From assembly GCA_023055425.1 (NCBI GenBank), contig JALGPY010000014.1, forward strand, positions 14,406,501-14,470,500: a stretch of DNA of 64,000 nucleotides, given 5' to 3'. A program made the translations under genes and the position numbers. The stretch is from Linanthus parryae. Lineage: Eukaryota > Streptophyta > Magnoliopsida > Ericales > Polemoniaceae. The notes below the pieces were generated by a model, which searched no databases, was not told where the DNA came from, and saw only the letters and a list, made by a program, of their open reading frames with translations. Positions 23,428 through 35,041 of the stretch are shown here, piece after piece (the stretch's first letter is position 1; each line of letters begins with the position of its first letter).

Positions 23428-24960
23428 ATGCCTCCTCTGGTACCAACAACTATACTAAACTAGTAGTATGCAATTTGTCATCAGCCAGCTATAGGCTGTA
23501 GAAATAATACAACTTGCCCAGGTAACGCCTGTCCTCTCATGCTGTGTCTTTCATAAGAAAAAAGTGGTTGGACATCGAGTGCTTAAAAAATAGAGCTTCA
23601 CTTATTCGCCAATCATGTACCAAACCATTCCAATGATGCTTACAAGAATCTAACTACTCCAGAGAGGTTAATAATGCAAAGTATTAAAAGACTCATATAA
23701 GTCCAGAGAGGTTAATAATGCAAAGTATTAAAAGATTCATATAAGTTCGATGAACTCTTTCAATCATTCCAACCATCATTAACACAACCTAAGTTACCTG
23801 GAACGTGGATCGTTCTGGTTCGTGGAACAGGAACGGGATCGCGGAACGCCATACCCTATGGAATTCGGTACGCCAGGGGTAGGCTTCTTTGGATACCTTT
23901 ATAGCTGTTTTACCATTTATCGGATATCATAAAGTGTAAAACTGCTCAATATATGTAGTATTTAAAATTCAATACTCTAAAAATGGATGTAACTTAGAAA
24001 ATTCCACCCTTTACATAGATTCTTTAAGTGAAGATAGTGAAAAAACAGGGATCGCCAAATTAAGCGATCTGGATTGCTGGTGTTCCACGTTTCGGAACGG
24101 GTGATCCAATTCGCAATTCCCGGGGGTACGAGTGAATTGTGGTAACACTGACCACAACCAAGCCCACATACGCCAAGGTCCAAGACTGACCGCTGCTATA
24201 CTTCAATTCAAGGCCCGAATACGTGGCAGGTGAACTTCCTTTTTTCAGAAACTCGACTGGGGAAACTACAAACAATCACGGTTCATCTTCACTCCTAGAA
24301 TTTTTGTCTCTATGACTGTCCCCTAACTCCTCTTCTATGCTGGAATCCGTTTAAACATATTTTCTGAAATTCAATCAAGTATGATACAATCTCAAAGCTA
24401 GAGTTCTCACGAGAGGTACCGTGGATTTATTCAGTTTCATATTCATATAGTAAACCCCTATGTATGTACTTCGCATTAATTCGGGATCAACCAACCTTCA
24501 AGTTCTCAAAGGCCATGTTAAGTTGTTAATGTTAGAGAAATTGTTTTCGACATAGATTTTGATGAGAGTAATATATCAAAGTAGGAGGAAAAGGGTCATT
24601 CGTGTAGTTAGCCAATGACTATATTGGTTTCACATTGGGGTCCAAAGGGTAGTTTTAGCGAATTTAGAGATAATATTAAGTATTATTTGTACTTGTAGAA
24701 TATACACAAATCACCCCATGATCTTATAATATTATCAAGAAATCCCACATTATCTGGGAAATTCCATTTTGTCAGTTGACAGCTGGTAGTGAAATTAGGA
24801 AATTTTCACACTGACCCCAAAATTTTAAAGTATTGCACTTTAAACCCCTTGGAATTTGCAGGGCCTTACATATTATCTCTCTCAAATCAAGACCATCACA
24901 AAAATGCAACTCCACTGTTCAGCAACTTGATTAGTCCATAGATGTTATCTATCTCAAATC
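23426..24960. other. B-E spacer, left part
   Basis: No gene is seen. A 44-bp unit (CCAGAGAGGTTAATAATGC...) is tandemly duplicated at 23659-23746 and is single near 46225. The sequence is shared with 46070-46397 and 49667-50390 of the F-G spacer. The position matching the copia target there is the uninterrupted AATAC at 24218-24222. Confidence 0.65.
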
Positions 24961-25740
24961 AAGACCATCAGAGACAGTCTTGCACAGGTCAATGAGTTCA
25001 TTGCTGATGATGACCTGAGGGGCTTGTCTCCTCATTATGATCATTTGAAGTCCTCCATTAGACTCAGGCCTGGCTCATTGTATGTGGCTGAACTTTCTGC
25101 TCTCCTTGAGCCTGAGGAACTGCATTTGAACATATCCAAACTCCATCTGACTTCTCCAGCTCTTACGTACTACTGTTCTGTCACATGACCAAGGCCGCAT
25201 AACTTCTCCAACAGCCATCATAAGGCTTCTCCTGGACACTATAGTGCAAGTTTTGCCCCTAAACCAAGATATGGGCCTCTTCACATTCATCTCAGCCTAG
25301 GCCTACTCCAGGGAACTCCGTGGATATTTCCTCTTTAGTATGCCAGATATGTGGAAGGTCACAGCACTGGATTGTTGGTACAGGCTCAACACTACTAAGT
25401 TTGCATCCACCAAGCCTATGTCTCCTAGACCACATGGTTATGCATCTCATGCTTATTCTGTATCACTTGGTTCTTCTCAATCTTCAGGCTTTCCTCATTA
25501 TACTGGTTTCTCTGGTGATTTTTCTCCATCTGCAGGGGTTTTTTGGACCTCCTCCATCAATGCCTAAAGCTACTTGGTTGACGGACAGTGGTGCGAATCA
25601 TCACATGACCAACAACGTAGCTACATTATCTTCTCCTCCCAGCACTTATGATGGTCATGAGATGATACAAGTTGGGAATGGTACGCACATACCTATCTCT
25701 GGTATTGGTAATGGTATCATTAGTACCCGCTTAGACCAAG
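24961..25740 (+). pseudogene. Copia gag-protease relic in the B-E spacer
   Basis: Frames broken by stops and shifts still show copia gag pieces (LHRSMSSLLMMT..., LRGLSPHYDHLKSSIRLRPG in shifted frames), a Ser/Gly/Phe-rich linker (SVSLGSSQSSGFPHYTGFSG) and the protease start WLTDSGANHHMTNN with VGNGTHIPISGIG. It breaks off after the protease at about 25740. No LTRs were found. An equally decayed copy sits at 50395-51180, so the relic predates the module duplication. Confidence 0.75.
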
Positions 25741-27715
25741 AAGAGATAAATGCTAGCTGTGTCTAGATCCTAAATATGATAAAAGAAAAGGAAAACGAGC
25801 AGAGAAGATGTGTCTCATATATGACAGTCTCCTCGATCTCCTGAGACGATGGCATTATGTTAAGGTTTTCCTTTGTAATTATCATATATACATGGGATTA
25901 CGAAACTACTTATTGTATTGTGCCGGTTAATTGAACCACGAAATGTGAACCACAAACAAACAACTTGGTATTGTTGACTTTCACCAGGCACGAAGTAATA
26001 TTTAGCCAAGCGAACACCTCAAACTAATGCATACCTACCCTACAGGAGTAGTATTAATATTAAGTACTCTCATCTGTTTCCCTCTTTGTAGTAGTTTATA
26101 TACATGTATGCTATTATAGTATGCATTTAAGGATGGAGTTGACGAAGGACACAATCAACCCTTGGACATTGACCTGGTATTTGTATTACCAACCAGTAGT
26201 AAAGTAGTAAAATACTACTCCAACAAATGCAAGTTGGCACGTTGGTAGATTCCACAACCAGCGTTTTCGAGGAATCGAACGACACAGAACACGGGCACAA
26301 CAACCTTAGCATAACTCCAAGGAACGGCCACTTTTATTGTCTTTCATCCAATTTTATTTGGAAGCACACAAAACGTCAAGTCGAAAAATCTACAGATTGA
26401 AAAGTTATTTCAAGACAATTGCACTAGAATTGGAATCGCTGTTGTACATCTTAAAAAATTAAAATTTAAAAGACATTAGCATGATCAGAGCTAACTATAT
26501 AACATACCAAACACATATATTCAGATTTTCAATTGATAGAAAGACAGGCTCTGAGATTCTTAATAATAAGGACAGCGAATATAGTACAGGTCGAATTAGT
26601 AGTAGCTTATTAACATAACTATTCAAAGAAGAGAACACATGAGATTGTTATCACATGCTATGAGCCAGTCTCTAAAATTCATCAATAACAAACAACAGCG
26701 ACACAATAAACAGAGAGGAGGGCCATACCAACCATGGAGACAAAGCTTTAACATTTCAGCCACAAGGGATTTGTGGCTGAAATCTGGAAGTTTCTTCACC
26801 ATTGGGTGTTCGAACACTACAATGTTATAATACATCCTCCAGATCTTCATCACCTTCACTTCGTATAAGACTTGTGAGCAATTTATACAGGATATGGAAT
26901 CTTCCTCTTTGTGGTCTCTGTCTTTTCTTCTCCTTCTGTCACGTTGATCAAGACACAAATGTGATCTATGGTTAATGCATATCTGAGCTCACATATATTT
27001 TAGTCTAGTGCTATTTACCAAGGTATATTTATTTACCAGGAGATACAAACCTTATATTATTACAATCAGGTATTCTAATTTGGACTTCAATACTAACCAG
27101 TCTAACATTCAGAGATTTCTCTAGGACGCTGGCCTCCCATGGAGAAATAACCAAATTTATTATGTTCTCCATCAGCATAGAGTTCACAAAACAGGAAATG
27201 TTCTTTCATTAGTACCCTCTTACACCTAGAAGAGATAAATGCTAGCTGTGTGTAGATCCTAAATATGATAAAAGCAAAAGAAAGAGAGAAGAGAAGAGAA
27301 GAGAAGACGTGTCTTATACTGACGGTTTCCTCAATCTCCTGAAACGTCCAATGGCATTATGTCAGGGTTTTTCTTTTGTAATTATTATATATATACATGG
27401 ATTCCTTGTGAAAACTACGTGTTGTATCGTGCTGCTAATTGAACCACAAAATGTCAACACTTAGGAGGGAGTGCCTCTCAAGGATGTCTATAGTCCTTTT
27501 TATCTGATATTTAGAAGCCAAATTACAAGGTGATAATGATATAGTGCGAAACCACAGGGTGGTTGCCTAATCTTCTACCCCCACTGTTGATAACGTGTCA
27601 AGTTGTATCGGAGGAGCTACCTATTTTAGTATAACCACTTGTTGTTGGTGCTAGTAGTTTATGTAGTATTTTCATTAAGATATTCGTACAACCACAAACA
27701 AACAATTTGGGAAAT

Positions 27716-27854
27716 ACTCTCTTGCCCTTTAAAAAAATTGTTGAGTCACCTTCCACTAACCTCTTTCCCACAGTACGTGTATTTGGGACTTTCCATGGTT
27801 CTTTTAATAAAGCAACTCCATCCTCTTTTCACATATTTGGTGAGACGGAGCGAG
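27716..27854. mobile_element. Stowaway-like MITE
   Basis: The segment between two TA dinucleotides (27714, 27855) ends in GAGACGGAGCGAG, the Stowaway terminus. The left end CTCTCTTGCCC is a diverged partner. The orthologous copy at 53362-53499 ends GGGACGGAGCGAG. A further GAGACGGAGGG lies at 27935. Confidence 0.5.
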
Positions 27855-28285
27855 TAACTGTTTATATTCATTTAAAAGAAAGAGGATAGAAATTTTAAAA
27901 CAACCAAAAATCGAATAGGGGACTAAAATATTGAGACGGAGGGTAGACAATCTCGCTCAAATGCAACTCAATTGACACGTTAGCTGACTGGGTCTGGGTA
28001 GATTCCTCCAGGGCCAGCCACCAAGTCTTCCTCAAAACTTGTGCATTACCAAAATTAAAGATGTTTGCATTGCAGCGGTGGAAACAAATGAGATAGTTAC
28101 CATGTTCATATGCTCTGAGCCAATTTAGGTTTTGAGATCTACAATTCCTCAATAACAAAAGACCACAACCTGCAAAGAGAGAGGAGGGAATGCTAAGGCT
28201 GCATCAATAACTCATTAATATTATTATATAACTTACAGAAAATATGATAGCTACCTCATGTGTTCCCCTTCACCTGTATACATAG

Positions 28286-28391
28286 GAATGCTAAGGCTGC
28301 ATTTAAGGAAGGAGTTGACAAGTTTTATCAGAAAACACAAGATGAAATTTCATCAAAAAAGCCTCAATGGAAGGCGCTCACTAAAAGCAAG
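28286..28391 (+). pseudogene. Isolated exon-like remnant of an unrecognised gene
   Basis: An open 106-nt segment encodes 35 residues starting NAKAAFKEGVDKFYQKTQDE and is flanked by an acceptor (TATACATAG|G) and a strong donor (AAG|GTAAGG). No neighbouring exon was found. The copy at 53866 has lost bases and gained a stop. The Lys-rich composition gives no family. It may be a stranded exon of a gene lost before the duplication. Confidence 0.4.
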
Positions 28392-28877
28392 GTAAGGTTA
28401 CAAAGGATAGATGTAAATGTAGATCCTAAATACTATGTTGGGGTTTTTCTTTCTTAATTATCATAAATAGACATATGACAATGAGAACTACTTGCTGCAT
28501 CGTGCCGGTTCATTGAACCGCAAAATGTCAACACCGATGAGGGAGTGTCTCTCAAGATGTCAACAGTCCTTTTTGGTCTGATATTTATATGCCCAAACTA
28601 CAAGGTCGTAACGAATGATGAAAATGATGATGTAGTGTGAAACCACAGGGTGGTTGCCTAATCTTCTACCCACCCCTTCGCTGATAACATGTCAAGTTGC
28701 ATCGGTGGAGGAGCATTTTTGTATTACCAATAGGGACTTGTTCGTAGTAGCGTATGTAGTATTTTCATTAATGGTTTTTTACTTTCCAAGACACGAAGAG
28801 ACATATGGCTGAACGAACACTTCAAATCAATGCATACCCCTACCCTAGTGGAGTAGCATGAAGTAATATTAAGTACT

Positions 28878-28886
28878 CTATATAAC
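28878..28886 (+). promoter_or_regulatory. Probable TATA box of gene E
   Basis: CTATATAAC lies about 112 bp upstream of the E start codon. The same element and surroundings precede gene G at 54481. Confidence 0.55.
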
Positions 28887-28997
28887 TAGTAACTACTTAG
28901 TACCGAAAAAAGGGAAACACTTCATCACCCACACAGTGAAACTCGATTTTCAGATCTTTGAGAGCAACACAAACACAGAGCGAGAGAGAGAGATACC

Positions 28998-29303
28998 ATG
29001 GCCGAGATGAAACATTTTAGCCATGAGCACACGTTGACTTTGGTGGAAGAAGAAGAGGAGGCGAGGTCTGATCAGTCCTATTACAGAGACAGATCCTTTC
29101 TCCGTTGTTATGGTTGTACCAAGAAGATCTCCTCTGGAGTTCCGTACTACCGTTGCTCAGAAGAAGAAGACGGCTGCCCACTCTTCTGTCTAAACAAAGC
29201 ATGTGCTGATCAGCCCATGACCAGGAGATGACAAACCATGATGAGGATTGTGAGGGCCGTATAACACTGAGGAAGTACCTCATTGATCCAGCAATGCAGA
29301 CAT
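28998..29303 (+). pseudogene. DC1-domain gene E, truncated exon 1 stub
   Basis: It starts MAEMKHFSHEHTLTLVEEE and follows gene G exon 1 closely through the first DC1 module (LRCYGCTKKI...CLNKACAD). A 1-nt shift after PMT gives an early TGA at 29229. In the shifted frame the paralogous sequence continues (EMTNHDEDCEGRITLRKYL) until about 29303, after which the similarity to G stops and sequence belonging to the 3' flank of gene D begins. Promoter and leader are well preserved, so a short transcript is possible. The remaining exons are missing, which fits a duplication or deletion breakpoint at about 29300. Confidence 0.8.
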
Positions 29304-29876
29304 GAACGGTGAAACCCATAGTTCCTTAGTGTATATTGTATGCAATGAGGTAAAAAAAAAAAAAAGAATTACCCGGGTAACATATGACAGCAAAGGAACC
29401 TCATTGAGCACGAACAATCGTGTAAAAACAGAGGAAACATCATAATGAATACAACAGATAAAATGCTCAAGAAGATCCCAATGCAATGTAATCTGCTCAA
29501 GAACATATAACCAGATACTATCACTTATGGTTCTAGATTATCAAAGCAAAAATAGAACAAAAGGCAAGGACCACAAAAGGGAAGAAATTTTTTCGTCTTC
29601 CAACAATGTTCGAAAAAGGTCAAAACAACACTTTGTGATACTCCATGTGGTTGATCTGAGTGTTTCATAAGGAGGCTTGTTATGTTGAGTAGAGCTCCCC
29701 AATTTTCTCTGAGAGTTCAGCTTCGTCTTCAGAAAGATCTTTATCACTTTGTGATACTTCAACTTCGTTACCCTTGATACTTCAGCTTCGTCCTCAGAAG
29801 ATTCGTCATCTCTGTGTTATACTTCGACTTCTTTCTCTGAAAGCTATGAATCACTCTGTGATACCTAAACATCATC
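29304..29876 (-). other. 3' flank of gene D with acidic-tail repeats
   Basis: It lies between the E stub and the D stop. On the minus strand, roughly 42-nt units (coding-like SQSDxDLSEDEVEV) continue past the stop, broken by further stops. The rest (29340-29640) matches the 3' flank of gene F (about 41490-42780) in pieces, for example AATAGAACAAAAGGCAAGG. Confidence 0.6.
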
Positions 29877-32800
29877 CTATGCAAGATCTCCCTTACTATC
29901 CAATACTTGAACTTCATCTTCCGAAAGATCTTCATCACTCTGTGACAGTTCTTCATCCCCAAAAGGCTCTTGTGATACTTCGACTTCATCCTCAAAAGTA
30001 CATGTCAGGTGAACCATAAACCCGTGCTTTGTGCATAGAAAGGCAAACCCATGACCAAAGGTCTCTTGCGTGCCACAAATAATGCATATAGGAAGGTCAT
30101 TACTGGGCGGAACCAAAGTGAGACTGCATTTGTGAAGATGAAATCTATAAAAGCGCTCAAATTTGGTATAAGCTTGCCAGATACATCTAGCATGAATAGA
30201 TTGGTCACAATCCTCACAGTGATAGAACCACTTTGGGATCACATCTTCCTCACATATCTCACAGACGTACTCTTCAACACCTTCAACTGCAGAATACGTT
30301 AATGGAAACGGATGTTTATCATATCTGTGCTCAATGTTTCTGGGCAAGAGAGCACAGTATGTGTCAATGATAAAGGCGCATTCAGTACATCTGAATCCGC
30401 AGCCAAAAAAGGAATGCTCACACGCGTTACACCAAGTGAAGGTGTTCAGAAAGAAGCTTTTGAGAACATGAGGGTGAGCTTCATGCTTGACATAGTGAGG
30501 TAGGTCGACACCAGTGACCTGCATGACCAAATTGCCATTATAGAATCCGAAAGTGAATCTGTTGTAGTCCTTTCCATCGACGTGGTAGGTTGGCCAAGTT
30601 GTTGACCCCTGTATCAGATTTCTGAAGGAAGGGATAATATTGATAGCGCGCAAATCAAATTGATCTGCAAATAGGATCATCGGGTGACGATGCTGCTTGA
30701 TAGTGCCTCCATTAGTGACTTTTTTGCCTAACATTAGTTCATCAGGAAGTGGGAGGTCGATCACAATAGCACTTGGGTCAATGGTTACTCCATTCCCTTT
30801 CCTGAAAAACAACATCACTAATTTTATTTCCTCATCCTTAAGGGAAAAATTCCAACATTGCATCACAACAGAGGTTAGAGACAATACCTGTGGGGATTGG
30901 AGCAATCATAAACATGAGTGAAGTATCTGCATCTGTAGCAATAGTAAGCCCAGTTATGGTGTTTCAAATGTTTCCTGCAGATTTGACAGTATACATCCAC
31001 TCCTGAGAACTTTTCTGGGATAGAATAGATAAGATCAAGGTTGTGCTCGTGCTCATGTGTAGATGTTTCTTTTACTCTAGGTAATGAAACGCATCGCTGG
31101 TGTACCCAAAATGGACAAGTGTCACATTGGTAAGAGATGCCTTCATGATCTCTATCGCAAGCATGACAGCTGAAGGATGCTTTTGTAAGCGAAAGGACCA
31201 AAGGGTGTCGCGGGTGGAAGTCTTCATCCCAGTACTTGAGCTCCTTGAGAGCACATATGATATCTAAGGCGAAGTTGCATATAGAGCAATAATATGCAAA
31301 GCCCTCGCATTCTACACGGCAGACACCGCATCTCCAATCTAGGAGCGGGAGAAACTGTAGACCCTTATATTGATCGAGAGTGCAATCTGGATCCATTGGG
31401 TTTTGAATTTCCATGGGCATTTCTGCACACACTTTATGCAAACGAAAAGGATAAATTCTGCAAATCTTACAGGTATAGTATGGACCCCAAGAGATGTTTT
31501 GTCGACAACCATGGCACTCTTTTGTTGTGGACTTATCATCTCGAGTAGTAGTAGTAGTAGTAGTAGTGTCACGAGCTTCTTCTTTTTCTTCTTCTTCGAC
31601 CAAGAGCAGCGGATGTTTATGGCTATAATGTTCAAGGTCCTTGTTCCTGAAATAGAGAGTCAGGTTGCAGTATATTTTCAGAGAGGAAAGCAAAAAATTC
31701 AAAACAATTAGAAAATCGAAAGTGAAAAATTCAGAACAGTGAGGATAGTAGGCTAAGTATATTACCCAGACGAAACATACATGATAGTAGCCCAAGTATA
31801 TTATGCACGTACGAAACAAACAGGATAGTAGCCCAAGTATATTACGCACAGACGAAACAGACAGAATAGTAGCCCAATTATATTACGCACAGACGAAACA
31901 TACATGATAGTAGTCCAAGTATAATACAGACAAATGAAACAGACACGATAGCAGCCCAAGTATATTATGCGCAGACAAAACAGATAGGATAGTAGCCCAC
32001 GTGATAGTAGCCCAAGTATATTACGCACTGACGCAACATATAAGATAGCAGACCCAGAGACGCAGAGACGAAACAGACAGGATATTAGCCCAAATATATT
32101 ACGCACAGACGAAATAGACATGATAGTAGATAGTAGCCCAAGTATACTATGGACAGACGAAACAGAAATGGTATTAGTCCAAGTATATTACGCGCAGAGG
32201 AAAATACAAGACAGTAGCCCCAGTATATTACGCACAGACGAAACATACATGATGGTAGCCCAAGTATATTACGCACAGAGGAAACGAACAAGATAGTAGC
32301 CCAAATATATAACGCGCTGACGAAACATACATAATAGTAGCCCAAGTATATTACGCACAGAGAGGAAACAGACAGTATAGTAGCCCAAGTATATGACGGA
32401 CAGACGAAACATACATAGTCCCAGATGTGGGACAAACAACGATTCTCAACACCAGATGTGGGAACTGACCTGGTGATGGGATTGGAGTGATCATAAAGGT
32501 GAGTGCAGTACCCGCATGGACGACAGACGTAACCCCATTCTTGGCCTCCCTCTATAACTTGTAAACATATTTGACATGTCTTGGAGGTCATGATCTCTTG
32601 CACTACAAGTAGGTGAGGATGAGAAGGCGATTGGACATAACGAGGCACAGGTGTACATTCAGGATGTACAATGAAATTGCAGTAGTTGCAACCGTAACAT
32701 ATAATAGTCTCCTCTGTATTGCTAAGGCTGCGTCCGCAAGCAGAACACGGTGGATCTGCTGCCCCTGCAACCCTCATGTGAACTGGATGTTGGTGAAATG

Positions 32801-33287
32801 ATAGTTTGGTTTCGGCATCACTCTGCAATGAACATCCGAAGCATACCCGGAGTTGGCATTCAGAACAAGCATATACGAAGCGATACCAACGCAGGCCGCA
32901 ATTACCACACCTAAGTTTGTTCGATTGGCCATGCCGGACGTAGTTGGTGATCAGTTGTAGGTCGCCGGCGCAGTGGGGATCATGGGAACTGTGCTTGATG
33001 GTGATTGACATATCAGCACAGGCTTGGTGCAGGCAGAAGAGTCGGCTGCAATCTTCTTCTTTGCAACAGTAGTAGGGAACTCCTGAAATGATCTTCTTGG
33101 TACAACCATAACAACGGAGATACGATCTGTAGTAGTCCCCAGACTTATTATCCTCCTCTTCTTCTTCTTCAACCAAAGTCAACGGATGATTATGGCTGAT
33201 ATGTTCCAGCTTCTGCTGCTGCTGATTCGCCATGGTCAACGGATGCTTAAGGGTGAAATGTTCCAGCTTCTGCTGCTGATTCGCCAT
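29877..33287 (-). CDS. DC1-domain (Cys/His-rich C1) protein D, three exons, 833 aa
   Basis: Exons are 33287-32470, 31646-30888 and 30801-29877 (818+759+925 nt, in frame throughout). Splice sites are CAG|GTCAGT, TTTCAG|GAAC, CAG|GTATTG and TTTCAG|GAAA. Exon 1 encodes four DC1 modules (HxxHPL, CxxC...CxxC, HxxCAD). Exon 2 encodes four more after an acidic run and poly-Thr. Exon 3 encodes LPLPDE, HRHPMILFADQF and three further Cys/His modules, then an acidic tail ending DLSEDEVQ. The N-terminus is duplicated: MANQQQ-KLEH...HPLT occurs twice, so translation could start at 33287 or 33230. No signal peptide or membrane segment is seen. DC1 modules bind zinc by analogy with C1 domains. Ligand and partners are unknown, and relatives are linked to stress or hormone responses. 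Intron 1 is swollen by a minisatellite. The closest paralogue is gene A. Confidence 0.88.
31742..32420. repeat. 41-bp minisatellite in intron 1 of gene D
   Basis: About sixteen or seventeen imperfect units built on GATAGTAGCCCAAGTATATT and ACGCACAGACGAAACAGACA fill most of the 823-nt intron. Gene A's intron 1 (197 nt) has only one or two. ORFs across it (repeating LGYYxVCFV) are artefacts of the repeat. Confidence 0.92.
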
Positions 33288-34048
33288 GGTATCTCTCTAC
33301 TCTTTCTTGCTTGAAAAAGTGTGTGTGATGATCTGTTTCCCGTCTGAATGGTTACTACTATATACAATATACTACTACTCCGGTAAGTATGCATCTGAGC
33401 ACATGCCGCCACGCTTCTGCTCCTGCAACTAGCAATAATGCTCTCTCAAAATACTATTAGTTTGTCAATGACTGGATTTAAAATACTGACTAAAGTACTA
33501 ATACTAAAAGCTGTTATACATCAACCCAGAACGCAAGCCAATTGAACACTTTTTTCTTCTGGTCCTGCCCTGCCAACATGGATTAGAAAAAAAAAAAATC
33601 TACAATACGTCCTGGTCCACGGAATTATATCGAAACAGCTGGTTTTTGTTAGACTCTTGCGGCTTTATCAATAAAAATAAGATTATGGACCAGGGTTACT
33701 GCTTTCAGGAATCTTGATAAAAGATTTTGAAGACCAGATAAAAACGAAACAGACGTCATAACAAGCAGATAAAAAGCTACAGAAACGGGGAAAATGACAT
33801 TAAACCAGATAAAAATCACAGATGTAGGTTGCGACCAAGTTTGTACAAGCAATATATCGATACTTAAGAGGATTCAAAACAAAGAAATGATGCTTCTAAG
33901 AGCAAGATAGAACAAACACAACTACGAGAGTCAAATCACTTGGGGCAATAATTTTGAATAACACCGCTATCCATTGTCTGCCGTTTCTTTACTGCTCACA
34001 AAATTTTCCTTTTTTTAACTCTCATTTCTCTTTTGCAGCATTGAAATA
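33288..34048. other. Upstream flank of gene D
   Basis: It contains the likely promoter of gene D (TATATAG-like sequence on the minus strand near 33355-33370). The remainder is AT-rich with no ORF of note. The start of the older copia's 5' LTR may lie in its right part. Confidence 0.45.
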
Positions 34049-34099
34049 ATGCCTGGAAGTGAAGAAATCACCAAAGAGCAACAACTAAAGGCCAATGAG

Positions 34100-34481
34100 A
34101 AGCTAAGGATGACAACGGAAATAAGGCTACAGCATGTCGCGAAAAAAGGAGGTCGCACGACCTCAGGCGCATGTCGCACGACCTGTGTCCAGGAGTTAAT
34201 GATGTCGCACAACCTACTGCACAGGTCGCACGGCCTATGTCTGGGCTGGGCCTATCCTGGTTGTTTCCTTATTACTCTAGGACGGATTTGGGGCGATCCA
34301 GGGCACTATAAAAGGACCCTTATGGTTCTTAGATCAGTATGAAATAGATTGTAATCGTTCCTCTTGATAAATAAAGGTCGTTCTTCGTCGTGGACATAGT
34401 TAGCACAATTTGTGCTAGCGAACCACGTTAAACTTGTGTGTTCGTTTCCGTTCATTTTCGCGAGGTAGGAGCGTTGTAACA
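34100..34481 (+). repeat. 5' LTR of the older copia (left boundary unresolved)
   Basis: It has four copies of a GTCGCACGACCT motif (34143-34230), a TATA box CTATAAAAGG (34308), ATAAATAAAGG downstream and an end GTAACA three bases before the primer site. There is no second LTR to set the left end. Confidence 0.5.
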
Positions 34482-34498
34482 AATTGGTATCAGAGCTT

Positions 34499-34938
34499 TA
34501 TTAGGAATACTGGACTGAATTGCAATTGGTACCAAACTAATGACATGAAATATCGGTGCTTCAGGAACCGTCCGATTACTTTTGGTAAAGTTTCAGTAGC
34601 CGTTCGATTGAATTAGCCGTTTCATCTGAAAACCAAGTAAAACGATGCCGTTCCACTTGAGTAGCTTACACAGCACATCCGGTCAGCCCCCGTGGCAGCT
34701 CATGAGTGGTTCAACCTCGTCAGCTGGGCACAGCTGGCAAGCCTCGTCATCAAAAGCCGTTACATACTTTCGTTTATTACATTTTAGCCCCAAATTCTCA
34801 TATATATGTTTTCTTCCTATTTTGTATGACTTGATTTTGTGTAATACAATTTCCAATTCATTTTCTCTCTGCAACTTGTTGCTTTTCTCTTTCTTCTTTT
34901 TCTTCTTCGTCGTCTTCGTTGTTTCATTTACTCTGATA
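34499..34938 (+). repeat. 5' LTR of the complete copia
   Basis: 440 bp, bounded by the target copy AGCTT and the primer site. It contains a TCTTTCTTCTTTTTCTTCTTCG pyrimidine tract near its end. Confidence 0.95.
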
Positions 34939-34951
34939 TGGTATCAGAGCC
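34939..34951 (+). other. Primer binding site (initiator-Met tRNA)
   Basis: TGGTATCAGAGCC immediately follows the 5' LTR and is complementary to the 3' end region of plant initiator-Met tRNA, the usual copia primer. Confidence 0.9.
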
Positions 34952-35041
34952 AGTTTGGTAGCTCTATCTGTTCCTCTCAGAGCATAGATCAGCTTCTGGA
35001 GTTTCTTTTGAGTATAGTGAAGACTACTTTCTGAGTTCTTC

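Larger units (their letters stand above)
25738..28870 (+). repeat. Three diverged copies of the E/G upstream region
   Basis: A segment beginning GATCCTAAATA, followed by an AT-rich part, TTGAACCACRAAATGT and CACCGATGAGGGAGTG-type sequence, occurs at about 25768-25975, 27254-27470 and 28422-28550. The third copy leads into gene E. The first is also followed by AATGCATACCTACCCTA and AAGTACTCT, which lie just before the TATA of gene E at 28835-28878. The same triplet of copies is present in the F-G spacer. The ATTTCAGCCACAA hairpin at 26753-26783 lies between copies one and two. Confidence 0.6.

Noticed and set aside
26623..26958. 111-aa minus-strand ORF in the B-E spacer
   Set aside because: Only part of it is conserved in the F-G copy, the frame is broken there, and no domain was recognised. 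The hairpin inside is reported separately.
28998..29231. 77-aa ORF as a complete small DC1 gene
   Set aside because: It ends by a frameshift relative to gene G, and paralogous sequence continues in another frame, so it is a stub.
31801..32469. Frames extending gene D exons into the intron (LGYYxVCFV repeats)
   Set aside because: They translate the 41-bp minisatellite. Paralogues splice at the same consensus sites and the phases fit only with splicing.
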